This document shows, in pieces, positions 36,264 to 44,436 of a stretch of 64,000 nt of DNA; within the stretch, counting starts at the first letter, position 1, and the number at the start of each line of letters is the position of its first letter. This stretch comes from JAAFIP01 sp963775085 (lineage in GTDB: Bacteria > Pseudomonadota > Gammaproteobacteria > Burkholderiales > Burkholderiaceae_C), in contig CAVZHO010000002.1 of the NCBI GenBank assembly GCA_963775085.1, positions 186,001 through 250,000 of the forward strand. Direction: 5' to 3'. A program made the position numbers and the translations under genes. Under the pieces are notes generated by a model, which did not search any database, was not told where the DNA came from, and worked only from the letters and a program-made list of their open reading frames with translations.

Positions 36264-37064
36264 TTATCTCAAAGCCGTAAGCCCCTGCACACCGTGCCGC
36301 TGGATCGAACGGGCTATAAACCCGGAAGCAATCATTTCTTCCGCGAAGCCTTTCAAATACGCCGCCGCCGCAGGCCGCCCCTGTGGTGTGCAGAAACCGT
36401 GGTTCACCGTCATAAACCGGCCTTCGAGCAGCCGCGCATCGGGCATCTTGTCCATGGATTCGAGCAGCATCGGTTTCAAGCCCGCCAACGCGTCGGCGCG
36501 CCGCTCTTTGAACAGATCGATGGAGGACTGGATGCTCTTGGTGCGCGTGAGCGTGGCGTTGCGCAGGGTTTGCGTCAGGTACAGCTCGTACCCTGCCTTT
36601 TCCGGCGCGGAAATGAGGATGCCGGTAGCGTCGACCTGCACAGCGGATTTGAGCGGCGAATCCTTGTGCACCGCGTAGGTGGCCTCGATCTCGGTGATGG
36701 CCGGAGAAAACGCAATCGTCTTGGCGCGCGCCTGCGCGATGGCGAGTATGGCGACATCCCAAGTGCCCTTGTCCACCGCGTCCGCCACCTGGCCCGGCTG
36801 GGCGTGGACCACCCACTCCAGCGGCACACCCAGGCGCGATGCCAGTTCACGCATCAGATCCACGCTCACTCCACGCAGTTCGCCGGTGGCGGCATCCTTC
36901 GTCGTGAACAAGGTGTTTTCCAGGTTCATGCCCGCGCGCAGCTTACCTGTGGGGGCCAGCTCAGAGCGTGCCGCAGTGTGCACTGCAGTAGGTGCTGCGC
37001 AACCGGCTGGATGCGTTGCAGGGGTGGATGCTGAAGGTTTTACGGCGTTGTAGTTGCTATTCAT
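36264..37064 (-). CDS. Solute-binding protein family 3-like protein lacking a normal signal peptide
   Basis: A 266-residue protein resembling periplasmic amino-acid-binding proteins: LRAGMNLENTLF, TGELRGVSVDLMRELASRLGVPLEWV, DVAILAIAQARAKTIAFSPAITEIEATY and the LKGFAEEMIASGFI end. Such proteins normally start with an export signal, but residues 1-30 (MNSNYNAVKPSASTPATHPA) are polar. The ATG lies inside a dispersed repeat (37050-37110), so the original start and signal peptide may have been replaced. No permease or ATPase gene is adjacent. It may be cytoplasmic, a remnant, or use an undetected start. Confidence 0.7.
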   Translation of the reverse strand: MNSNYNAVKPSASTPATHPAGCAAPTAVHTAARSELAPTGKLRAGMNLENTLFTTKDAATGELRGVSVDLMRELASRLGVPLEWVVHAQPGQVADAVDKGTWDVAILAIAQARAKTIAFSPAITEIEATYAVHKDSPLKSAVQVDATGILISAPEKAGYELYLTQTLRNATLTRTKSIQSSIDLFKERRADALAGLKPMLLESMDKMPDARLLEGRFMTVNHGFCTPQGRPAAAAYLKGFAEEMIASGFIARSIQRHGVQGLTALR

Positions 37065-37110
37065 TCAGTAGCTGCTCCCGCGACATTTTAGTTGGGCTAG
37101 AAGCCAATTT
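37050..37110 (+). repeat. Dispersed small repeat (type 2) spanning the start of the binding-protein gene
   Basis: TTGCTATTCATTCAGTAGC, TGCTCCCGCG, then TTTTAGTTGGGCTAGAAGCC. The type 2 tail (GTTGGGCTAGA.GCC) is shared with the copy at 37457-37525. The ATG complement at 37062-37064 is part of the repeat. Confidence 0.75.
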
Positions 37111-37173
37111 GGTATATAAAACGCAACCGTAGAGAGGTTTTCAACCCGTTGCGCACGGTGCGGCTAGCTCGGT

Positions 37174-37327
37174 GGGTGGTGAACGGCCTTGGGATGAAAA
37201 ATCTGTAGCAAGGCGCGGTCATGGTCTCAAGATTGCTACTTGGGTGATCGCGTGTTTGCGTAGGATTTTTGCAGCACAAGGTCTTCACCGGCCACCTGCT
37301 CGCCAACTTGGATTTGTAGTCTTCGGG
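37174..37327 (+). repeat. Direct repeat, right copy flanking the binding-protein gene
   Basis: Second copy of the unit at 36138-36232, with an extra internal segment (about 37201-37261) that itself contains TAGCAA..TTGCTA in inversion. Together the two copies bracket 36264-37064. Confidence 0.75.
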
Positions 37328-37335
37328 GAGGGCGC

Positions 37336-37419
37336 AAAGTGGGGTCAGAGCAAAATTTCGTTATGGCGTTGCGCGCTCCGAACAGAGGGTCGTCCTGAAT
37401 TTTGATCTGACCCCATTTT
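37336..37419. repeat. Inverted repeat of the GGGGTCAGA type
   Basis: AAAGTGGGGTCAGAGCAAAA (from 37336) against TTTTGATCTGACCCCATTTT (to 37419): 20 of 22 positions pair, 39 bases apart. Sequences containing TGGGGTCAGA commonly flank REP-associated transposase genes; no transposase gene remains here. Confidence 0.65.
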
Positions 37420-37456
37420 GCTCTGCGACTCCATTTTGGTTCGGCCCCATTTTTCT

Positions 37457-37525
37457 AACGCAATATCAGCCTCTAGCCCAACTTGAATATTGCGCGAGCA
37501 GCTATAAATTGCATAGTATTTCTCT
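37457..37525 (-). repeat. Dispersed small repeat (type 2), minus strand
   Basis: On the minus strand: ATGCAATTTATAGCTGCTCG, CGCAATATTCAAG, TTGGGCTAGAGGCTG. Best type 2 copy; it lies just downstream of the tripartite-tricarboxylate binding-protein gene. Confidence 0.78.
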
Positions 37526-37531
37526 GCGGCA

Positions 37532-38515
37532 TCATGTCTTCATAGCCAGTCCAATCCGCTCAATCACCGCTTTCTCTTTGGCATAGTTATCCCGCGCAAA
37601 CTGGGTGTAGTCGGCCGTGTTCATGTAAATCACCGACTGGTCGTACTTCTCAAAACTGGCCAACACCAAAGGGTCTTCCAGGGTCTTTTTGAACGCGTCG
37701 TGCAGGCGCTGGGTCAGCGCAGGGTCCATGCCTTTGGGCGCGCCGATGCCAAAGGGCGAGTCGGACACGGTGTCGTAGCCCAGCTCGTTCAAGGTGGGGA
37801 TTTGCGGCCAGCGTTTGGTGCGCTTGCTGCCGTAGGTGGCCAGCAGGCGGCAGGTGCCTGCTTCTACGTGCGGGCCCCAGCCGGTGGCATCGCTGTGCGC
37901 CATGATGTGCCCGCCCAGCAGCGCCTGCATGCCATCGGCATTGCCTTTGAAGGGCACATGGGTGAGCTTGATGCCCGCCTTGGAGGCAAACTCTTCCACC
38001 GCCAGGTGCGGCGTAGTGCCGTTGCCCGTCGACCCGAAGGTAAATTTCTCGGGGTTGGCCTTGGCAAACTCCACCAGGTCTTTGATGCTCTTGATGGGCG
38101 AGTCGGCGCGCACCACAATGCCAAAGGTGTAGCCGGTGAGGCAGGCGATGTAGGTGAAATCTTTGAGCGGGTCAAACTGCATCTTTTGCATGTGCGGTAG
38201 GCGCAGCACGCCGATGGTGAGCTGCGACAGGGTGTAGCCGTCGGGCTTGGCGTTGACCAGCTCGTTGGGGCCCAGCATACCGCTGGCACCGGGTTTGTTG
38301 TCGATCACGATGGTGCCGCCCAGCGCCTTGCCCGCGCTCTCGGCAAGGGCGCGCATCACCGCGTCAGTCGAGCCGCCTGCGGGCCAGGGGCAGATCAGGC
38401 GGATGGGTTTGGATGGGAAGGCCTGGGCTTGCACCAGGCTGGGCAGGGCGATGGTGGCGGCTGCGGCTGCGCTGGTGTGCAGGAAGTGGCGGCGGGTGGA
38501 ATGCTGCTTTGACAT
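37532..38515 (-). CDS. Bug-family tripartite tricarboxylate transporter binding protein
   Basis: A 327-residue periplasmic binding protein. The N-terminus has a Tat-like signal (STRRHFLHTSAAAAATIALP...VQA). Family blocks: PSKPIRLICPWPAGGSTDAVMR, VIDNKPGASGMLG, PDGYTLSQLTIGV, FTFGSTGNGTTPHLAVEEF and GADGMQALLGGHI-like HVPFKGNADGMQALLGG. These proteins bind small organic acids; many are orphans without transport genes, as here. The substrate is unknown. Confidence 0.9.
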   Translation of the reverse strand: MSKQHSTRRHFLHTSAAAAATIALPSLVQAQAFPSKPIRLICPWPAGGSTDAVMRALAESAGKALGGTIVIDNKPGASGMLGPNELVNAKPDGYTLSQLTIGVLRLPHMQKMQFDPLKDFTYIACLTGYTFGIVVRADSPIKSIKDLVEFAKANPEKFTFGSTGNGTTPHLAVEEFASKAGIKLTHVPFKGNADGMQALLGGHIMAHSDATGWGPHVEAGTCRLLATYGSKRTKRWPQIPTLNELGYDTVSDSPFGIGAPKGMDPALTQRLHDAFKKTLEDPLVLASFEKYDQSVIYMNTADYTQFARDNYAKEKAVIERIGLAMKT

Positions 38516-38630
38516 GGAAACTCCTTGGGGGGTGCGTTGGGTCGTTCTAGTGTTGATCTTGGCGTAAATTCAGCGCGCAACCATCGGGATTAACGATAGG
38601 CTTTTGGGTACCGCATGGTTTGTTTTTGTC

Positions 38631-38678
38631 TTGTACGGGAGCGGGCCGATGGCGTACTCAGCTCCGCGGCTGTCCATG
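38631..38678 (+). repeat. Repeat related to the 31605 element
   Basis: TTGTACGGGAGCGGGCCGAT then GGCGTACTCAGCTCCGCGGCTGTCC matches 31610-31655 at most positions. Here the right inverted arm is missing. Confidence 0.6.
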
Positions 38679-38775
38679 CCAAGTGCCAGAGCGGGCACAG
38701 CACGAGGAGACAACTCTGGAATATCATCGCAGCTACAAGCCGTCTATTTACCAACCACCTTCTGGAGCACCCCCC

Positions 38776-39600
38776 ATGCGCAATGCACTCACTCTTTCTT
38801 GGATCAAACCCACACTAGCGCTGCTAGCGCTAGGCTTGTCAATAGCCAGCGCCAGCGCGCAAACCCTGCCCAAGCGCACCGACATCGGGGCCAAGCCTGA
38901 ATCGATACTCTGGGTCGGCAACAGCTTTTTCTATTTCAACAACAGCATGCACGGCCATCTGGGCCAATTGGTCACCTCGTCCGGTGCCAGCGTGCGCGGC
39001 ACCTCGTCCACCGTCAGCGGCTCCGGCCTGGACTGGCACGATATGGAGTCGCTCATGCGCCCCGACGGCCTGGGCCGCTACTCCTTTGTAGGCGACAACG
39101 AACTGCGCTTTAACAAGCCCGGCCGCCAGTACGACACCGCCATCATGATGGATTGCAGCATTTGTCCGATCCACAAAGAGTTGCAAAGCGTCTTCCACGA
39201 CACCGTGCGCAAACATGCACTCACCATGGCCAAAACTGGCGTGCGCCCGGTGCTGTTCATGTCCTGGGCCTACAAAGACCGCCCCGAGATGACGGCTGCA
39301 CTGGCTGAGCAGTACACCCGCGCCGGCAATGCCAACGATGCCCTGGTCATCCCCGCCGGCCTGGCCTTTGCCAAGGCCATAGCCAAGCGTCCCGACGTAG
39401 AGCTGTACGTGGCCGACAAACGCCACCCCAGCCTCGCAGGCACCTACCTGGCCGCCAGCACGGTCTACGCCACGCTGTACCGTAAATCCCCCGTCGGATT
39501 GAGCTACAACGCAGGTTTGAGCCCTGAGTTAGCTACCTTCCTGCAAACAACGGCTTGGGAGACGGTGCAGGAGTATTTCAAAAGTGGATCGACCAATTGA
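38776..39600 (+). CDS. Exported SGNH-hydrolase-like protein (DUF4886 type)
   Basis: A 274-residue protein with a signal peptide (IKPTLALLALGLSIASASAQ). The mature part begins ESILWVGNSFFYFNNSMHGHL, with a GNSF nucleophile motif, and ends with a DKRHPSLAGTYLAASTVYATL block that supplies the Asp-x-x-His of SGNH/GDSL esterases. The middle contains two Cys (MMDCSICPIHKEL). Such proteins deacylate or deacetylate polysaccharides or lipids; substrate unknown. ATG 38776 chosen because it starts the signal peptide. Confidence 0.78.
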   Translation: MRNALTLSWIKPTLALLALGLSIASASAQTLPKRTDIGAKPESILWVGNSFFYFNNSMHGHLGQLVTSSGASVRGTSSTVSGSGLDWHDMESLMRPDGLGRYSFVGDNELRFNKPGRQYDTAIMMDCSICPIHKELQSVFHDTVRKHALTMAKTGVRPVLFMSWAYKDRPEMTAALAEQYTRAGNANDALVIPAGLAFAKAIAKRPDVELYVADKRHPSLAGTYLAASTVYATLYRKSPVGLSYNAGLSPELATFLQTTAWETVQEYFKSGSTN

Positions 39601-39649
39601 AATCAAAGCCTGTCCGACACCAATTTTTCAAGACAGACTGGCTTGCAAC

Positions 39650-39700
39650 CTAATAAAATATATGTAAGCAGCTACTAAATAAATAGCAATTTGGCGCTGC
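39650..39700 (-). repeat. Dispersed small repeat, minus strand
   Basis: On the minus strand: AAATTGCTATTTATTTAGTAGCTGCTTACATATA (first stem-loop GCTATT/AGTAGC preserved, second half divergent). Quoted here in full only as key blocks TTGCTATTTATTTAGTAGC and TGCTTACAT. Confidence 0.7.
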
Positions 39701-39881
39701 CAGCGCCTGCCCAACGAGCCCGCCATGAAGCGACTGCGGGCGCTCAAGTGCACGGGTCAAGCGAATGGTCTGGCCTTAAAACCATGCGATACTTGGTCAC
39801 ATGGGGTTGAATTTTCTGTCCGCAAATCAATGAGGCGTTTGACCTGATGCTTGCAGACAAATCGATTCGGACTGTGAGTCA

Positions 39882-39935
39882 CTATTAGTTCAATAGCAGC
39901 TTGCGCAGGTATATTTTGAGTTACAGCTTGTATAC
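39882..39935 (+). repeat. Dispersed small repeat, plus strand
   Basis: CTATTAGTTCAATAGCAGC, TTGCGCAGGTATATTTTGAG: first stem-loop (CTATT/AATAG) kept, divergent type 2 tail. Confidence 0.6.
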
Positions 39936-40016
39936 ACTCTATAACACCCTACTGTCGCTAAGACTCGTCCGCGCCAGGATCAGCTCGTTGCTCTAACGGA
40001 TTTTTGTGGGAGCGTC

Positions 40017-42275
40017 ATGTCCAAGCCAGCGAGTCTGTTCCAGAAATACGCGGCTTATTTTTCCGCCGTCGTGGCGGTGGGCGTCTTGGTCAGTGGTTTG
40101 GCTGAACTGGTCTTCAGTTATCGCGAGACCCGGACGCTGGTCGAAGAGCTGCACCGTGAGAAGGCACGCTCCGCCGCCAGCAGCATTGATCAGTATTTGC
40201 GCACCGTGGAGAGCCACCTGCGCGCGGCACTCATCGCACCGGCGTCTGCACACCCGGATGCTGCGCTGAGTGCGCAGCAGCAGGAGCTCATCAAGCTCCT
40301 GCGCATCAATTCGGCGGTGGTCGATGCGGCCTGGATCGACGCGGCGGGCACTGAGCGTTTGCGCCTGTCACGGATTGCGCCCGATGTGTTGCGCGGCACA
40401 CGCGTGCGCTTGGCCGATCCGGTCATCGTGGCAGCCAAGGCGCACAAGACCGCTTTCAGCAAGGTTTATTACCGCCAGCAAACCGAGCCGTATCTGACGG
40501 TTGCCGTGGCCGGTGGCGAGCCCAGCGCCGGCATCATCGCGGTCGAGCTCAATCTCAAGTTTGTTTGGGACATCGTATCGACCCTGCGCCTGGGCGAAGC
40601 CGGTTACGCCTACGTGATTGATGCGCAGGGCCAGCTCCTTTCCCACCCCGATATCAGCCTGGTGCTGCGGCAAACCGACCTTGCGGCCTTGCCCCAAGTG
40701 CGCGACTTGCTGTCGCACCGCAAAGCCGGTGCTGCAGGCGCTGCCGGTCTTTCGGCCAGTCCTTCGCAAATTTTGATTTCCGACACCTCCGCTGATGGCA
40801 AAGCGCGCCCATCACTCGCCGCCTGGATGCCAGTGCCTGCACCGGACTGGTATGTTTTTGTGGAGCAGCCGACAGCGCAGGCCTTTGCGCCGCTCTACGC
40901 CGCCCTGTGGCGTACGGCGTTGATCCTGTGTGCCGCCTTGGTGCTCTGCATTGCGCTCAGCATTGCCCTGGCGCGCCGCATGACGGCACCGATCCGCGCT
41001 TTGCAAGTGGGCGCGGCGCGCATCGGCCAAGGCCAATTGGGCGAACGTGTACACATACGCACCGGTGACGAACTGGAAACACTGGCCCATGAGTTCAACA
41101 CCATGGCGCAGCGACTGCAAGAGTCGCGCGCCAGTCTGGAGCAAAAAATCGAGGAACGCACGCTGGCGCTGGCGCAAGCCAACAGCGCCAAATCGCGATT
41201 CCTGGCGGTGGCAAGTCACGATCTGCGACAACCGGTACATGCGCTGGGACTGTTCGTCGCACAGGCCAAAGCGGAGCGGGATGATGCCGTGCGCGCCACC
41301 CTGCTCGGCAGAATCGAATCGTCCTGGCAATCCATCTCCAGCCTGCTCGATGCCCTGCTTGATATTTCCAAACTCGACTCGCAAAACCTGCAAGTCAAGC
41401 GTGTGAACTTCGAGGTGCAGAGCGTGCTTGACAACATCGAGCAGGGCTTTGCCATCCAGGCCCATGCCAAGGGGCTGCGTCTGAGGGTGCGCCCGTCGCC
41501 GCTCTTGCTGAACTGCGACCCCTTGCTGCTGGAGCGCGTGTTGTTCAACCTGGTGTCCAACGCCCTGCGCTATACGCGAGAGGGCGGTGTCCTTATCGGT
41601 GTTCGCCGGCAAGGCGACCACGCACGCATCGAGGTGTGGGATACCGGTGCGGGCATTGCGCCGGAGGAGTCAGAGCACATCTTTGACGAGTTCACACGCG
41701 GTTACGCCAGCAGCGGCGATACGGTTGGCTTGGGTCTGGGCCTGGCGATCGTGCGGCGTCTGGCGCGCTTGCTGGAGGCACCGGTCACATTGCGCTCCCG
41801 ACCGGGCCGGGGCTCAATGTTCAGCATTGCGGTGGCGCTCGCACCGCCGGGCGCACGTGCCGACACTCCTGTCGCATCCGAGGTCCCGCAAACTGGTTTC
41901 ACAGGGGGCTTGGCACTCATCATTGATGACGATGCCAGCGCACGCGATGCCGTGTCGGGCTTGTTGCGGCAGTGGGGCTGGGAGGTGATCGGTGCCGACT
42001 CCAGCCATCAGGCGCTTGCCGTACTCGCAAGCGACGGTCGAACGCTCGATGTGATCGTCAGTGACTATCACTTGCTGGGCGAAAACGGGGTCGATGCCAT
42101 CGCCCGCATCCGCGCCGCACGCGCGCTGGACATACCCGCTGTGTTGGTCAGCGGCGATGTCACCGACGTGCTACGCGCCCACGCGGCACAACTATCGCTG
42201 CACCTGCTGCACAAACCGCTACAGGCGGCCAAACTTCGCACGATGCTGCACCATCTGCGGGTCTCAAAAACCTAG
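40017..42275 (+). CDS. Hybrid sensor histidine kinase with periplasmic Cache-type sensor
   Basis: A 752-residue membrane kinase. Residues ~10-32 are a membrane segment, ~35-285 a periplasmic Cache-like sensor (ending WMPVPAPDWYVFVEQPTAQAF), ~300-325 the second membrane segment, then HAMP (RRMTAPIRALQVGAARIGQGQLGERV), a coiled linker, HisKA with His401 (VASHDLRQPVHALGLF), HATPase (NLVSNALRYT, DTGAGIAPEE, GLGLGLAIVRRL) and a C-terminal receiver with Asp683 (VIVSDYHLLGENG). The convergent NarL-type regulator at 42314-42973 is the likely final output. Ligand unknown; adjacent haloperoxidase and binding protein could be targets. Confidence 0.92.
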   Translation: MSKPASLFQKYAAYFSAVVAVGVLVSGLAELVFSYRETRTLVEELHREKARSAASSIDQYLRTVESHLRAALIAPASAHPDAALSAQQQELIKLLRINSAVVDAAWIDAAGTERLRLSRIAPDVLRGTRVRLADPVIVAAKAHKTAFSKVYYRQQTEPYLTVAVAGGEPSAGIIAVELNLKFVWDIVSTLRLGEAGYAYVIDAQGQLLSHPDISLVLRQTDLAALPQVRDLLSHRKAGAAGAAGLSASPSQILISDTSADGKARPSLAAWMPVPAPDWYVFVEQPTAQAFAPLYAALWRTALILCAALVLCIALSIALARRMTAPIRALQVGAARIGQGQLGERVHIRTGDELETLAHEFNTMAQRLQESRASLEQKIEERTLALAQANSAKSRFLAVASHDLRQPVHALGLFVAQAKAERDDAVRATLLGRIESSWQSISSLLDALLDISKLDSQNLQVKRVNFEVQSVLDNIEQGFAIQAHAKGLRLRVRPSPLLLNCDPLLLERVLFNLVSNALRYTREGGVLIGVRRQGDHARIEVWDTGAGIAPEESEHIFDEFTRGYASSGDTVGLGLGLAIVRRLARLLEAPVTLRSRPGRGSMFSIAVALAPPGARADTPVASEVPQTGFTGGLALIIDDDASARDAVSGLLRQWGWEVIGADSSHQALAVLASDGRTLDVIVSDYHLLGENGVDAIARIRAARALDIPAVLVSGDVTDVLRAHAAQLSLHLLHKPLQAAKLRTMLHHLRVSKT

Positions 42276-42313
42276 TGGCTGTTGGACAGCGCAAAGCATG
42301 TCTGCGCAACACC

Positions 42314-42973
42314 TCAGGAAAAATTCTCCGCATCCAGCCCCATGCTCGCGGCGACGATCACCGCCTGCGTACGGCTGGTGACGCGCAGCGTATTGAGGAT
42401 CGCCGTGACATGCAGTTTGACAGTCCGCTCGGCCAGGCCCAGATCACGGCAGATGAGCTTGTTGCTACAGCCCCGCATCATCAGCGCCAGCACCTCACCT
42501 TGGCGCGCTGTCAAGCCAAGTTCAGTGACAGACTGGGCCGCACGACCGGGCGAATGAGTAGCCGTTGCGCCGCCGTTATCGGACATCGCCTGCGACGGCA
42601 CATAAACCGCGCCAGAAAGCACCAGACGCAGCGCACCAAGGATGACTTCTTTGCTGCACACCTTGGGAATAAACCCCATGGCACCCCGCCGGATAACTTC
42701 ACGCACCGTGTCACCATCGTGGTACATGGAGACCACCACCACCGGCAAGGCGGGGTAGGCATGGCGAAACTGCTCCAACGCCTCAAAGCCCCGCACCCCC
42801 GGCAAATTCAGGTCAAGCAGCAACAAATCAAGGTCGCCAGCGCCCTGCGCAAGCGCCAGGCCAGCCGCGCAGTCCGCCGCCTGCAACACGTCGAGCGGCG
42901 AAGCAAGCTCGACCACAATGCGCGCCATGGCATCGCGCACCAGCGGGTGGTCATCAACGATCAGGATTTTCAT
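42314..42973 (-). CDS. NarL/FixJ-family response regulator
   Basis: A 219-residue regulator. Receiver: MKILIVDDHPLVRDAM, phospho-accepting Asp54 (LLLLDLNLPGV), switch VVVSMYHDGD and Lys in GFIPKVCSKE. Output: LuxR-type HTH (LTARQGEVLALMMRGCSNKLICRDLGLAERTVKLHVTAIL in parts). Tail-to-tail with the hybrid kinase, 38 bases apart, and divergent from the haloperoxidase-like gene, which could be its target. Start ATG 42973. Confidence 0.9.
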   Translation of the reverse strand: MKILIVDDHPLVRDAMARIVVELASPLDVLQAADCAAGLALAQGAGDLDLLLLDLNLPGVRGFEALEQFRHAYPALPVVVVSMYHDGDTVREVIRRGAMGFIPKVCSKEVILGALRLVLSGAVYVPSQAMSDNGGATATHSPGRAAQSVTELGLTARQGEVLALMMRGCSNKLICRDLGLAERTVKLHVTAILNTLRVTSRTQAVIVAASMGLDAENFS

Positions 42974-43112
42974 AAAAAACAGTCTACTCCTGCCGCAAGC
43001 CGAAAACAACGCCCTACGCATGCCCTAAAGGGCTAGTCCCACAGGTCTATTGCGGCTCCAGTTGCGGGGACCTAGGATGAAGTCCTCCATCCACTCTGAA
43101 CGAGGTGCCACC

Positions 43113-44348
43113 ATGAATGCTTTCAAACTCAGCGCCATTGCTGCCAGTATGGCCATCTGCCTGCTGCCGCCCGCCGTGGCCGATGTCATCACCGACTGGA
43201 ATATCACGGTGCTGAATGCGGGCAATGCCGCGCGCCAAACACCAGTTGGGCAAACCCCTGCGGTGCAGGCCAGAAACATGGCGATGGTGCACCTGGCCAT
43301 GTTCGATGCAGTCAACTCCATCGAGCCGCGTTACACGCCCTACCGGATGCAACTGAAAGTGCCCAGCGACACTTCACGGGAAGCCGCAGCTTCTGCCGCC
43401 GCGCATTACCTGATCGTGCGTTTGTACCCGGCGCAGGCCAAGGATGCCGATGCCGCATTGGCGACTGCGCTGGCCAGCGTGCCAGAAGGCGCTGGAAAAA
43501 CTCAGGGCGTGCAACTGGGCGAGAAAGTTGCAGCCGCACTCCTGGAGGAGCGTAGCAAGGATGGGGCCAATGTCCCGGACACCTACCGCCCCCATGGGGC
43601 TGCGGGTGCCTATGTGCCGACGGTACTGACGGCCAGTTGGAATTGGGGCCTGGTCAAGCCGTTCGCCATGACTGCGGGCAACCAGTTTCGACCGAGCGCG
43701 CCCTATGCGCTGAACAGCGCGCAATGGGCGAAAGACTTCAACGAAGTCAAGACCATAGGTGCCAAGACCGACTCGGCACGCACGCCAGAGCAAACCGATA
43801 TTGCGAAATTCTGGGAGCAGACCGGAGCTGGTTCCTTTAATCAAATAGTGGAGCAGGTAGCGGCGGCCAAGAAGCTGAGCCTGATGGAAAACGCACGCCT
43901 GTATGCTCAGGTTTATCTGGCCACGGCCGATGCATTTATTGCCATCTTCGACGCGAAGTACGCCTACAACTTCTGGCGACCCTTGACAGCGATACGCAAT
44001 GGCGATGCGGACGGCAACGACGCAACCACGCGCGATGCCGCCTGGTCTCCCTTCATCACAACCCCCATGCACCCCGAGTACCCCTGCGCCCACTGCATCG
44101 CTCAATCGTCGGCTGCGACCGTGCTGAATGCCTATTTCGGTGACAACGTGCCCACGGCCACCATGACCAGTCCATCCGCACCCGGTGTGAAGCGCAGTTT
44201 TAGTCGCCTGTCTGATTACAAGGCCGAAATCATCAATGCACGGATTTATGACGGCGTGCATTACCGCACTTCAGGCGAAGTCGGCGTGGAGATGGGTCGC
44301 AAAATAGGGGAGCACGTGACGCAAAATTTCCTCAAAACGCTACGCTGA
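43113..44348 (+). CDS. Exported vanadium-haloperoxidase/PAP2-like protein
   Basis: A 411-residue protein with a signal peptide (SAIAASMAICLLPPAVADV) and an all-helical body like vanadium-dependent haloperoxidase-related phosphatases: WNITVLNAGNAAR, ARNMAMVHLAMFDAVNSIEPRY, YAYNFWRPLTAIRNGD (K/RP part of the anion site) and HPEYPCAHCIAQSSAA. The last block normally reads PxxPSGH; here it is PEYPCAHC, with Cys-Ala instead of Ser-Gly but the acid-base His kept. Such proteins oxidise halides or hydrolyse phosphate in the periplasm. RBS GAGGTG precedes ATG 43113. Confidence 0.82.
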   Translation: MNAFKLSAIAASMAICLLPPAVADVITDWNITVLNAGNAARQTPVGQTPAVQARNMAMVHLAMFDAVNSIEPRYTPYRMQLKVPSDTSREAAASAAAHYLIVRLYPAQAKDADAALATALASVPEGAGKTQGVQLGEKVAAALLEERSKDGANVPDTYRPHGAAGAYVPTVLTASWNWGLVKPFAMTAGNQFRPSAPYALNSAQWAKDFNEVKTIGAKTDSARTPEQTDIAKFWEQTGAGSFNQIVEQVAAAKKLSLMENARLYAQVYLATADAFIAIFDAKYAYNFWRPLTAIRNGDADGNDATTRDAAWSPFITTPMHPEYPCAHCIAQSSAATVLNAYFGDNVPTATMTSPSAPGVKRSFSRLSDYKAEIINARIYDGVHYRTSGEVGVEMGRKIGEHVTQNFLKTLR

Positions 44349-44436
44349 TCGGGTGGACCCCAATTGTCGAAGACGCTTGCCAGTGCTGTCCATCAGGAGC
44401 ACACTGGAAGGCTAATTGCACTCTAGGAGAGTCGTC

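Larger units (their letters stand above)
39601..40016. other. Intergenic region with two dispersed repeats
   Basis: About 415 bases without a gene. Copies of the dispersed repeat lie at 39650-39700 (minus) and 39882-39935 (plus). The promoter of the hybrid kinase must be in its right part. Confidence 0.5.

Noticed and set aside
36074..36280. 68-codon open frame between repeats
   Set aside because: Most of it is the direct-repeat unit; the frame is not kept in the second copy of the unit.
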